Part shown: piece after piece, positions 23,862 through 36,000 of the stretch
How positions within the stretch are numbered: position 1 is the first letter of the stretch
How the letters are laid out: each line of letters starts with the position of its first letter
DNA from: Theristus sp. LFF4_11
Lineage: Eukaryota > Nematoda > Chromadorea > Monhysterida > Xyalidae
Length of the DNA: 64,000 nt
Assembly (NCBI GenBank): GCA_030248135.1
Contig: JASANC010004507.1
Span: 36,026-100,025 of the forward strand
Direction: 5' to 3'
Position numbers and translations under genes: made by a program
The notes under the pieces: generated by a model
Seen by the model: the letters and a program-made list of their open reading frames with translations, nothing else
What the model was told of the DNA's origin: nothing
Databases searched by the model: none

Positions 23862-26800
23862 ATGAGCGCGAGACGCGACGAGCAACTGGACTTTGCTGAG
23901 GTATGGAAGCGGAGCGTGGCTCGTACAAGCATACAAGCATGCTATACACGCTCAATGGAGTCCTGCTCATTCTTTCGAATTTAACACAACAACTTTGTCA
24001 CGTTTGTCACGCTTTGTCAGTCTACAAACGTGAGGACACCTAAAATAAGCAGCAAGAAACGCTAGAAAAGCAAGAAGCGAGATGCACTTTTGCATTTCGC
24101 GTCGTGGGCATGAGTTTTCACACCAACAGAGCCAACCACTGGCAATGCACCTAATGAATGCAGTTGGTCTGTAATTTTGTATCACCATATAATATTGAAA
24201 TATCCGACAGCCAGTGCAGCCGTGCAAAATAAAACTGCACGTGACATTCAGGCGATGCGCGACTTCAGGACGATGTTTCCGTCGTTGTCGGCAGACGTGA
24301 TCGAGAGCGTCCTGAGAGAGAACAACGGCGCCGTGGAGGACACCATTGATCAGTTGCTCGCTGTCGCCACCGAGACCGAGGAGAGCAGCAGCACGCACAC
24401 CAGCGGCTCTGCTGCTGCTTGTGCCTCAACCGTCCGCAGTCCTCATGAAACGTCGCCGAAACAAACGCAACAACAACTGCCGTCGCCGCTGATGGTTTGT
24501 CGGGGTGTGGTGTGCGAATGGTTTCAGAGTCGTTGGTTCAAGGTTCTTTGACACCGTAATTCGATTCTGGACATGAGACTTTTGGTACACGCACATTCTC
24601 TCGCTGAAAACGAAACAATTTGACACACACGGAGTTCGCTGTTTGCGGTTTCGCCAGGTAGACGCATACCGCGGTGCCCCCTGGCTCGTCAGTGCGACGG
24701 ACACCAGGCAGAACTGCCGAAGGTGTTTTACCACAGACAGATCTTATATTCTGGGTAAAACTGGAGAGGAAACTAGATTCAATCTGTATGTAGCACTTCA
24801 AAATAGCGTAAGTAACTCGGCGCTATTTGAGGGACTCTGATCATTTTCAATTCCCGCGTCATGCATAAAACTGTTTACCTATACATACGCGCGAACCGCG
24901 GGTATGCATCTGCCTGGCTCAACCGCTATATACTTGATTTCACACATTCCCCAACGTTCATTATTATATTCCATCCAGAGCAATCAGCTGTTCATGCCAA
25001 TTCCGAACTCTAACAAGCGCTTGCTAGTGCCCGACAACACTGAATTCAAACCGCCGAACGGTCCGCGATTCAGCACATTTCCCGATCCGGACAGCGTCAG
25101 TCCGGATTTCGTGCCGCTCGATCCGCCGCCGTCGTACTGGTCGGCGATGACGAACAAAAGTGTGAGTGGAGTTTTTGTTGTTGGGCACCTTGAAAGAGAA
25201 TCTTAGAATCAAGTTGTTTGTTTTACATTCTGATGAAAAAGCTTGTAATTGGAAGCGCAGTTGCCTGAAGTTTCAGCGTTTGGGGAAAATTAAAAAATTT
25301 CAATGTGATTTGTTTGGAAAAGTATCATGGTAAATCGAAAATACCCTGCTGAACAAACCGCAACAAAAAGCCGATCGCAACAGCTTCTTGCAGCGCTACA
25401 AACCCCCGTTGGTCGGCGCGCTGCCGGACGATTTCCTCCGTCTTCCCCAACAACAGCAACAAGAGAAACCGATTCCGGACTCGTGGGAAAACCTGGACGC
25501 CATTTACGACGAACTGCATCATCCGAAGGCTGACGCGATCAGGCATTATCAGCATCCGTTAAAACATCAGCAGCATCGCTCGCTCAGCACTCCGCACCAC
25601 AACACGTATTTGGGCGTGTTCAGGTTGGGTTTTTTGAATTTGTGGAGTCGGTTTTTGCTTCATTCCCTGATTCAGTCGAGTCTGAGCTTCGAGATTTCCG
25701 AAAGTCAACCGGGTCAAACTGATTGGGGGTCTTTCGGAATGGATCAACCAGTGGATTGGGTCAGATGTCATGAGGAGATGGGAAAGTATGCCGCTTTTTG
25801 AAAATCAAGGTTATCCGTTCCAAAAGGCCTGAAGCCGTTGTGGACCAATGGGGCTTAGTTCAGAAACAAGTGCCAGTACGTTTGAATGTGGTCCACAATG
25901 AAAGCGAGATATTCTCAATTGAAACACCAGGTTTTCTTTGAATTCAGGATAAACAGCACGCCATTCGGTGGCGGCAGCAGCAGCAGTGGAATACCCTATC
26001 AACAGCACGTTCACAAGGGCCTGGAGCAGTCGGATACCCCTTCCAGTGGACTTTCAGCGAGGCGGAGAAAGGTTCGTTAAATTTATTTTGCATTCAAGAT
26101 ATTGATAAATCCGTGCCAGACGCTTTCGATTCCGACTTTTATCGCAACAAACACACTGGCTTGATCAGCCACACTAGCGACACTTGACGGTGTGCTGTGG
26201 TTAAAGGAAGTCCCATACGTAAGAACGTGAACTCAAAAAATTCGCAAGCCTTTAGCAAAGTGTTTTCAGAGTGAAGTGTCTCCAGAGTAGCGTTGTTAAA
26301 AAAGGAAATTCGTCATATTTTTGTTTTTGTTTTTTAATTTGTCATTTAAAAATTTAAAAACCAAATGAGTGCCAATTAAATCAAGGAGTCAGAAGAATCG
26401 CATTTGATGTGCAAACGCCTCCTGAGCCCCGAATGAATATGGTGGCACTTCTCAGATTTTGTTTTGGTGACCCCATTTACCCCTTTTCCAAACCGATATC
26501 ATGCCTCATCTGGCGATTTGACCATCATAACGCCACTAATTTTCTCTGAGCTGAACTGAAACACAGCTTACCAGTTTGAACGTACCCTTGAATGAATGAA
26601 TGAATGAATGAATAAATGATACTTCAAACAAGGATAATCACTTAATCAATTTTTATTGTTGATTTTTGCAGCGCTACGAAGAAACACGCAAACAGGCTGA
26701 ACGCCTGAAAGATTTAATGGTCGAAAATCAGTTCAAACGACAGCTGGTCGATGATCCCGAATTGGAACGGTGAGCGAGGAATGACGACGGGGATTTTTAT

Positions 26801-29183
26801 TTTCAAAATGATTTGTTGGTTTTCGATCAGATGTTGCTTGCAATAAAGTCTTGTAGGTTCCTGATCCTAAGCCAAGCTTGAAGCATTTTTCATGACGTGA
26901 AAAAGAATCAAATTGATTTTCGCAATTTTTTTGTGTTAAATAGAAATAGGACCACCTCCACAGTACAGTACACCTCCACAGGACTTGACGCCAAAAAACG
27001 AGCACGTTCACCTTCAAGTTGTATGTGTGTATGGCGATTCTGTGCATTTCGGCCAGCACCTGCCCAAAAGCCTTAAGGCCCGTTTAGCCGTCCGTATTTG
27101 CATCCGGCACGGCACGGCACGTCACGTCAAACCTCGTTTATGCTGCAAAAAAGAGCAATCCGGCACGTCACGGCACGTCACTTCACGGCACGTCATCGTT
27201 TATGCGTCCGTATCTGTCTGCACGTCGACGCACGTCGCCGTACGGACGCATAAACGAGCAAAAATTCTAAAACCATGCGGCACGTCACTTCATCTCACGT
27301 CATCGTTTATGCGTCCGTGTCTGTCTGTACGGCGACGTGCGTCAACGTCCGGACGGCTAAACGGGCCTTTAGACGCAGAAGAGAGCTTACCTGGACTGGA
27401 CCGCCTCATAAATGAACTGCCCCTTTTGAAACACCCAATAATTGAATTTGAAACTCAGTTCAAAGTTACTGAACTCGATTCCGCAAAGTTCAACAAAAAA
27501 GTTTCAAAAACAACACAACAACAACTTCAGTTATCTCGAAGACGAACGAGTGGCGATCATGGCGCAGAACCGCGAGTTCATGAAGGAACTCCGGCGGAAT
27601 CGCGATTTCATGTCCGCGCTGCAACGGGACTCGTTCAATCGACAGCTGGAGCGGGAATATCAGAAGGAGAAGAAACTGTGGAAGAAGAAATCGAGCAGTT
27701 CGGCTGCATTTGGATGGTCGCCAGTTGCGAACGGCCCTCCGACTGCAGCGACCGGCGCGAGCATCAACCAGGCACCGGTGCACCACGACGATTGTCCCCC
27801 TCTGCCGGATGGCCCCTCGATACGACCGACGTATAACGAGCACGAGCTGCTTGTTGGTTGGTCATGCAGGGGGCACATTGTGTTGTGTCGTTGGTGTTGC
27901 TGGCATTTCAGGGATTTATTGGGATGGAAAGGCAATATACTTGCGTAGCATGAGCTGACTCACGCTGATTGGTCTCACCAAAACTTGTGAAGTGCACAAT
28001 AATCACGGTTACACAGTCAAATGGTGTCGCAGTTTGGTTCTATCATTTCACAAAGCAACGTTTTCGTTATGGTTTGTTTCAGCGCAAGCCGACCCGTCTT
28101 TACGACCGGATCCGTCAATGATCGTTGGCTACGGCAAACCAGACGATGGACTGCAACGATTTCAAGATCCGTTTCCCTACACGATGCCTCTGGAAGGCAG
28201 CCCCGATCAGGATGAGGTGCGACAATGAGAAAAAACAATTGAACAGTTTAAAAAAAATGTAAAAAATAAAAACATATGTTGGCCATTTTTACAACGCTAA
28301 ATGGTTGCTTTTTCCTAAATCAACCAATTTGTATGGTGCTCAAAAACTCAAAAGCCAACTCCAACTATGCAGCTTCTGGATTATGATTCAAACTGTACAA
28401 ATGGGCTGCTTGAATGACTCTGACGGCAGCATGTACCAATCAACCTGTTCACGTGTGTAGGGCTGGCTCGGGTAAAAACCCCGCTTTTATGCCGGTAAAA
28501 ACATTTTTTATAACCGTTTTTATACCGAGGCCAAAACAGGGGTGGTTTTTACCTGGTTTTCCCCAGTTATTTGTTTTTCCCGTTTCGGAATGTCATTTGA
28601 TAATTGATTTCATGCTTTTTTGTTTGTTTTGTCAGGCGGCATTCGGCGAGCGCCTGAAGCACATGGGCAAAGCGTCGCGGCAGAAGTTCGCGTTGGTGGC
28701 ACGCAAGTTCGTGCGCAAGTCACGGGGCGCCAAGGGATAGTGAGTCTCAACTCATTTGAAGTGGCGTTTTCATCAGCGCAGGCGATTACGCAACGGAAGG
28801 AATATCCGAAAATGTACAAAACTCTGTGTTCGCAAGCAGCTGCAAAAGCAAAAGACGAAAAAATGCTGAAACCCCTGCGTTAACGTGCTCACCAGCACTC
28901 AGCAAACGCACTGGCACACAATACCTAGATTAGCACGCATCAGGCCGCGTTACTGCGCGTTTTGGTTTGTTTGTGTAGCCGTGTTAATATCACCAAAAAC
29001 ACCCGCGATAACAGTGACTCTTTGTGTCTTGAAACCAAAAAAGCCGCAAATGCTTGCAGTCTCGGCTCGTCAGACGAGCACTTTTCGGGCGCCAATCTGA
29101 TCGAAAACACGGATGAGCCGGAGAGCGACCTGCACTCGCCCGCCTACCAGTTCGGCGGCTATAACCAACCGGACGGGCGATGA
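23862..29183 (+). CDS. CUEDC1: CUEDC1-like CUE-domain protein
   Basis: Eleven exons are consistent in phase: 23862-23900, 24252-24494, 24979-25159, 25371-25623, 25948-26071, 26672-26769, 27531-27856, 28083-28216, 28636-28739, 28777-28878 and 29060-29183. They give 575 residues. The CUE domain crosses the first junction (QLDFAEAMRDFRTMFPSLSA, then VLRENNGAVEDTIDQLL) and should bind ubiquitin. Later conserved blocks match the vertebrate protein: RNSFLQRYKPPLVGALPDDF, the helical YLEDERVAIMAQNREFMKEL, AAFGERLKHMGKASRQKF, and a tail with LGSSDEHFSGANLIEN. Family function is poorly defined. The exon 3-4 and 10-11 joins use weaker splice sites. A PIF-like MITE sits in the intron before 27531 and a decayed repeat in the one before 26672. 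Confidence 0.92.
26285..26600 (+). repeat. Decayed fragment of the TAGGGTTGTTAA-end family
   Basis: In an intron of the CUEDC1-like gene, the sequence from GTTGTTAAAAAAG onward follows 20230-20540 with many substitutions: the GGAGTC..AGAA motif, CAAACGCCTCC, then TTTTGGTGACC and CCCCTTTTCCAAACCG. The right end is missing. It ends near a GAAT microsatellite at about 26590-26612. It is much older than the two intact copies. Confidence 0.75.
27076..27368. mobile_element. PIF/Harbinger-like MITE in a CUEDC1 intron
   Basis: Inverted ends AGGCCCGTTTAGCCGTCCG and CGGACGGCTAAACGGGCCT are flanked by TTA on both sides, as PIF/Harbinger elements prefer (TWA targets). The inside is packed with repeated GGCACGTCAC-type sequence and two copies of TCATCGTTTATGCGTCCGT. 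No transposase frame; non-autonomous. Confidence 0.8.
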
Positions 29184-29680
29184 GCATTGGCTTGGCGTAG
29201 GGTACGCTGGGCGGCGTGGCATATTTTCACGTTACATCAGCGGTTGCAGAAACGCAACGACAGCACACTCCGGTGGTGGGTGTTGCGATGACGCTGCAGC
29301 GTCTACCCACGTCCTGGGTCACCGATGATCTCAGCCTTATATCTTCATCTAAAATGGTTGTATCCTCAAAAGGCAGCGAATCCGAAAGGCTCTTTGTGGG
29401 AGTTGCGATGATTGTAAGCTGATCACCTCCATTGGTAGACTAAAGACTAAAGAGTGTGCACTGTTTTCGGACAAGGACTTCAATCACACTGTTTTTTTTC
29501 AGATCTTTGATCGAACTACGCTGAGAAGCGGCCGATTATCGTCAAAATGATTTTTATAATTTTTTGTGCTGTGTAATTTTCTAACGCGTTCCACATGTGT
29601 TACGGTTATGGTTTGCTTGTTTGTTAGAGCCTGCGCCTTTGTCTGCGTCTCTTGTGAGACAGGTTATAAGAAACAATGTA

Positions 29681-31651
29681 CAGGGTGGGCCAAAAAAAGG
29701 TTCCATTTTCAAACTGCTGTCACTGGCTGGTGTTTCAATATTATGAGCTGAAATTTTCAGCATTGATAAAACATGTGATGCCATTTTTCTGACAAAATTT
29801 TTATCCAATTTGGTCAAGTAGATTCAGTTTTACAGCACAATGTTTAAAAATTCCCAAATTTTCAAAAAAACGGATTTTTAACCAAGAATTTCACAACGAA
29901 TCATTGCTCATAGACATCCAAATCATCATCAAGGTTCTCGTCCGGCAGCGGCTGGATTGAATTTTACGCAAAACTGGCAAGTCACTGCAGAAAAACATTT
30001 AGATTGCTCCCACCAGATAGCACACCAGACCCGTTGTTCTGCTGTCCACTTAACCATCACGAAACTGCAGAAAACTGAAACTGAAAGACTGTTTTTATTC
30101 AAACCGCAGAAAAACTTTTCAAAAGAAACAAATTAACAGACAGAGCAACACACAAAACAAAAAGTCAACTGAACAATTCTTTCTGTCGCAGTCGCATGGC
30201 TGCTGACTCGAGTCCGTTGTGAAACATCAGAATTTCGCTCGAACTGCTCAAATGCAGTTCAAGTTAGGGTTAGGGGGAAAAAAAAATCCGGATTTTTTTT
30301 TTAAATTAAAAAAAAAATTTTTTTAAAAAAAAAATTTTTTTTTACAAGTTAGGTTTGTTCGAAGCGTCTCGTCGAGCTGAGTTCATCTAGACTATTTTCA
30401 GAACGATCCGGAAAACTATAAGAGCGAAAATCGTGTTTTATTGAAATTATGTCCATTTCATAGAGGGAAAGTTGCATTTTCAACAGTAAAACAGGACAAT
30501 TTTCGACGTGTACTTGAATATTGAACCGTTCTTAGTTGTTCCTCTTTAGAAAATTACCAAAATTTGACTGTGTTCAAAAATTCCTGTTTGCTGTAGCTAA
30601 GTCGGCAACCCCTGTCGACCCGGTCGCCCCCCCCCCAAGACACTTACTTTCAGGTTCAACCAGCTATGCTATCTGCCACATGGCGAGAGCCCACTCTTCA
30701 AATCATCGTATCGAAAACACGTACCATGATTTCGCGATCACGTTGCGGGCAACTGACAGACGCAAGTTTAACACGTTAGTTTAGCTCAGCACGCAAGTTT
30801 TAACATGTGGCCATGTTATCGGGTATCTGAAAAACGGTCGTGTGATGTGGTATTAACCAACATCCCCGCTCCAATTGTTTAACAATATATCGCACAACTC
30901 CATTGTAGACCTATAACGTACGCCAATCAACAAGATATCATGTTCATCTCATGGCCTACCGACTGAAAAAACATGTTCTAAGTTGCAAGAAAACGATTTC
31001 TGAAACGATATTTCAATTCAGTTAAGTCATTTCAACGCTAAAAATTAACTCTAGAAGTCATCCAAATCGAAAAACATGGAGTACGTCGGTCAAAATGACC
31101 AAATAATGACATGTACCTAAGCACACAAAGAAGTTGGGAAGAAAATTTGGTTTGAACTTTCAAAAAATTATGCCATAAATCGAATTTTCAGAGCAAAGTA
31201 GAAGAAAAATTTTTCAAATTTTTTTTAAGTTTTAAAAAAAAAATCCAAATTTAAAAAAAAAAACGAAAAAAAAATAAAAAAAAAATTTTTTTTTCAAAGC
31301 CCCTAACCCTAGTTCAAGTGTGAGACCTTTCCACTCTGAGCGCATGATTTGAACTATCAAGACCCCGGGTATCCAAAAAGACCCATTTGTCACCTTCGCA
31401 ACAGTTTCAAAATTGAATCACGCATCTTGATACTAACTTTTTCTTGCACTCATTTCACTCAATTTGTTGATTTTTCGAGATTTTTAGAAAATCTGCCACA
31501 GTGAGTGCTAGGAATTATATATCGGAGAAACAATTTTGTCAGTAAAATGGCATCACATGTTTTATCAGTGCTGAAAATTTCAGCACATAATATTAAAACA
31601 CCAGCCAGTGACAGCAGTTTGAAAATGGAACCTTTTTTTTGGCCCACCCTG
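29681..31651. mobile_element. Mariner-like element with a nested 1-kb element
   Basis: The ends are CAGGGTGGGCCAAAAAAAGG and the inverse CCTTTTTTTTGGCCCACCCTG, with TA on both sides. The terminal 70 bases remain inverted-repeat, including CCAGTGACAGCAG. The element is split by a TAGGGTTAGGGG-end insertion at 30265-31311, leaving about 0.9 kb of its own sequence. I could not read an intact transposase. Related ends occur at 39.7-40.7 kb and 54805-55037. Confidence 0.82.
30265..31311 (-). mobile_element. TAGGGTTAGGGG-end 1-kb element (8-bp TSD), copy 2
   Basis: Opposite in orientation to the copy at 15228-16258. It starts TAGGGTTAGGGGG and ends CCCCTAACCCTA, with the duplication GTTCAAGT (30257-30264 and 31312-31319). 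It lies inside the mariner-like element and so inserted later. Confidence 0.92.
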
Positions 31652-33019
31652 TACTTTGAGAAGCATATTTGTGGGTTTTTTGAAAAATGTCAATCAAAGT
31701 ATAATTGTGATTTTAGTAAGTAGTCGATTCAATTACTTTTTTATTTTGTATTTTTAACCGCTGCGTTCTTTATTTTTTGTTTACTGTGGTTTGCCTGAAC
31801 TAGTGCAGTTACGTTACCCGTGTTGCGCTTCAAGAAATTCATTGTTACTTTTCATCTTCTACTACTTTGTACATCTTCTACTCTTTCATCTTACAAAAAC
31901 CTGACATTGACATTGTAAATATATTTCTGACGTTTCAAAAAACCATTGGATTTTTTCCGCGTGAACAACAACACAAGTGCCACAAAATCTAATCAGTATA
32001 ATCAAATTCTGATGTTTCAAGTTTGTCATCTTTGCTGTGTGTTTCCGTTATTTGTTTTCGTTATTGTTTCCGTCATTTGCTTCGGATTCTGATTTATCTT
32101 AATTGTGATCTAATCCAAACTAATCCTTTCAAAAAAGTCTTCAACAAACTATTTTTAGATCTTTCAATTTCAACTTTCTCTATTCTTGTACAGGGTAGTC
32201 CATAAACAGTAATACCTACTTTGAAGGGCTGTAGCTCACTAACCGTTTATTTTGTGTGGAATTTTAACCAGTTGTTCAGAAAAAATCACCTTCGGAAGGT
32301 TCTCATACTAAAGGGGGTTTCGGGCGTGAAGAACTTTTAAAAAAATGCAACTGCACAGTTTGAACAAATGGCTGTAATTTTACAAATTTAATTGTGAATT
32401 CATGTTTTAGTTTGCTCTTTAAAAAAGCAAAAGCGTTTACATTTAATTATTTTTATCTCAAAATTTGAGCTTTTAAAAAAGCGAAAAAGAGTGTGTGGGT
32501 TTTTGCCTCATTGTGACTTCAAAAAAACTAGTTAAGCTTCTGCTTGAAATGGCTCAACGGTTGACGAGAACGCCTCAAAGTTGGTATCACTACTTATCGA
32601 TTACACAATGCATTTACGTTGGTTTAGTTGGTGAGCATGACAGTGTTCGTGTTCAAAAAAAAACACTTTCAAAAGTTTAAGCCGGTTTCGGTGGTCCGTC
32701 ATTGGAGTCGCTATCGACGTCATATGGATCCACGTCCTCATCTGAATCGACTTCTTCTAAGACGTCGTCAATCTCGTCAAGATCCTAAAAATTTTACCGA
32801 CAGTTTCAAAAATCCATCGTGAAGCGAGTGATTTTTGTGTGTTTTATTGCAGTGCAGCCAATCGGCGTGGTTTTACACACTGAATCCATATAATCAAACA
32901 CTGAATAGCCACAGCATCTTTGTTGAATCAATCAGCATCCAAAAAATACAGCCTGGCACGCTGATTGGTGACATCTGGCACATGACACCCTGCTAGCAGG
33001 ACCAATCAGCATGCACAAC
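31652..33019. other. Non-coding region downstream of the DEG/ENaC gene
   Basis: AT-rich. One mariner-type end, TACAGGGTAGTCCATAAAC, appears at about 32190, without a partner that I can see. No gene is supported. Confidence 0.45.
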
Positions 33020-36000
33020 TCAAAAACAGCCCAGTCTCACGTTCTCATGTTCATCCTCCGGTGTGACCGCCTTTGGCCCCTTCGACTTCGCACAGCAGTA
33101 CAGTCCGATTAAAATTGTCAGGCCAAACCATTCAACGACCGTGATCACACTGAAACCCATCCAGAGGCCGATTTGACCGCCGAAATTAAAGACGACATCG
33201 GAAATCTGGACATGAAAAATGGAACAACCAATCGGTGCAAGTTGACTCAATTGCAACCAATCAAGACGGTCACAAAACAAGTGTCCGACAGCAAAAACAC
33301 ATACGCCAAAGTTCGGATTCTCCTCATACAGCTGATAGGTGAGCTGCTCGAAATACACTTGGACAAGACTGGTTTGGTCGTGGAATCTGCAAGATAAAGC
33401 AATATAAAGTTACTATGACTTATTTTTTTCAAACGTGTCCCACTGAAATGACGTCATGTGCCGCAAAACATGGACTTGTCGTTCACAGCAAACCAGACTC
33501 CGTGTAACCGATTTCTTCCCGTAAACAAATGGTGAATGTCGAATCAGTCACACCAAACTGAATTTTTAGTGCCTGTACTTTGACAAACGGGCGTTTTTAA
33601 AGCAAATGACGTCATTTTAGCCCGGACACGTTTGAATAAATTCACAATATTAAAAGTAAACTTGCAGAGTTAAAGCGGTTATCTGAATGGTACCAAAGGT
33701 TTTTATGCCAACGCAGTCATGAACCTTTGATTGAACCGGATACGGTGTACGTATCGACACGATCTTGCTTTTGTTTTCAACATAAGTCAATTGTCTGAGA
33801 CAATATTTGTTGCTACGTTGTGTGACAATATTCAGTCTTGACAAGAAAACCTGTTTCGTGTCGAGACCGATTACGCTGGCCACCGTATTCACACATGTCA
33901 GCAGTTACACATTTAACTAAAATGATCAACGACAACATCAAAAAACGATTTTTACATTGTCAAGCACTCGAGGGTGTTGTCACTGCGTACAATATCCCAA
34001 GTTCCATCATCGTTTGTACGATTAATCCACGGCATCCACATGGATAGATTTTGACAATAGTCGTGCTGAATAACAAGAGTTACAAACAACATATTCAGTT
34101 GAGACCAAGACATTGTTCATTATTTAGGCTTTAACGCACATGAAGCGTTTATAATAAAAAAAACTGACCAATGTCCAGATTCATTGTATGATAAAATTCT
34201 CATGACAAAAAGTTTAGAAAAAGAAAAGTATGTATGGCCTATTTTTTTAAACGTGTCCCACTGAAATGACGTCATGTGCCACAAAACATGCGCTTGTCGT
34301 TCACAGAAAACCAGACTATCCGTTTAGCCGATTTCTTCCCGTAAACAAATGGTGAATATCGAATCAGTCACACCAAACTGACATTTTAGTGCCAGTACTT
34401 TGACAAACGGGCGTTTTTAAATAAAATGACGTCACGTTAGTCCGGACACGTATGAATAAATCCACAATACAACCTTATACGTCAGTGCGGGCCAGTACGC
34501 CAAAGTAGCAACCACTCCGTACGAAGTGTCACTGAAGGGCAAAATGGTTGAAAGTTTAGTCCAAAAACTACAACACAAGTAAGTTTGAAAAAAAACAAGA
34601 AAAAAATGATTAGCATAAATACAAAATGATTAGTATAAAATGGGCGCCAAAACTGAAATATAACAAAATCAAAAATCAAACTGTTTTCGTACTTGCACGG
34701 TTTCGGACAGGTGCAGTCATTGATGACATCAAACGTGTTATCGCCACCCTCGCGCTTCAAGTCCTGCAGGTTGTCCACGCAGGTCACTGTAGTGAAATCA
34801 ACATGGTTGGTCAGAAGTGCACTACACAAACACATTTTTTCTCAATTTCAATAAGAAACCTTAAAAATTTGAATGTTGAAACAGATACTATTCACGTACT
34901 GTCCGAAATGGTGCAGAATGCCTTGTCTTCAGGTTTGGCGAATCGCGGATCGGCGCAACCGCATTGTTTAATGATGTAATCCTGATTTGGGCACTTTTAG
35001 TTTAAGAAACGTAACTTGTTAACAGTTATTTTTTAACTGCAATGTAATTCAAAATACAATGCAGTTGCAACAAAAAATTCGAAATTGTCAACCTGATAGC
35101 AGCTACGGAAACACGCTTCCATCGAATACTCAGAGTCTTTGTAGAAGAACAGTGGTACGCCTTCGCCTTTGGTGCAATGAGAAGTGTACGGACTTGGCAG
35201 ACGTATTGTTCGTGCCTGAGTTTTGCCTTTGCTTTTTGAATAGGTTAGCAACATTGATCCGTTTTGCCAGCTTACATGTACAACCAACCAAACCGGTTTG
35301 CAAGGGAAAAGCGCCCACCAAATAAAATTTTGAGCCGGAGCTTTCAAAGATTTAAGATTTCAAATTTTAGTGAATGAAAAATTGTTGCACTACAAGGTGA
35401 TCAAAAAAATTTGACAAGTTTAACCAACAAATGGCAACTATATTTTTTCACGACTGTAAGTTTCAGCTCAAAATGTTGTTTCAGTTCTGAATACCAGTAG
35501 TTTACTTCTTGACGTTTTATTTGATCACCCTGGTTTTATTTATTTGAGGTCACTAACGGTCTTCAGGGCAAACGAATTTATGTAGCCGGCTGTGGCGGCG
35601 TAACCAAACGCATCCGGAAACGGCTCCAGTTTCTGATTGTGCACCGTCACTCGAAACGCCGCTGACTCGGTCATCGGCATGAACTCCGATTGGTCGTTTT
35701 TCAGTAGCAGTTTTAGTCCTGTGGAATAGATCTAATCGAATGACAGATGCAATACTTTTTATGTTGGGTCGACTGAGAATTCAATTCTTGAAAGGGGTTC
35801 TCCAGGACGGTATATCCCGAAAACTGACAAAAATCGAATAAGTCTGAACTCTTTCTTGATTTTACCTAATTGACGTTTTTTTAAACAAAAAAACGCTAAG
35901 AATCTTGAAAATTAGTGGAAAATTTTTTATTAGAGACACTTGCCGAAATGTTCGCCCGGTCGCGCAACGACGTATTTCGGCGGATCGACATTGTTGAACT

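Noticed and set aside
33650..33892. 80-codon minus-strand frame in the DEG/ENaC intron, considered as a PAN-like exon
   Set aside because: It lacks a matching splice phase and is not needed to join the channel exons; the cysteine pattern is too weak.
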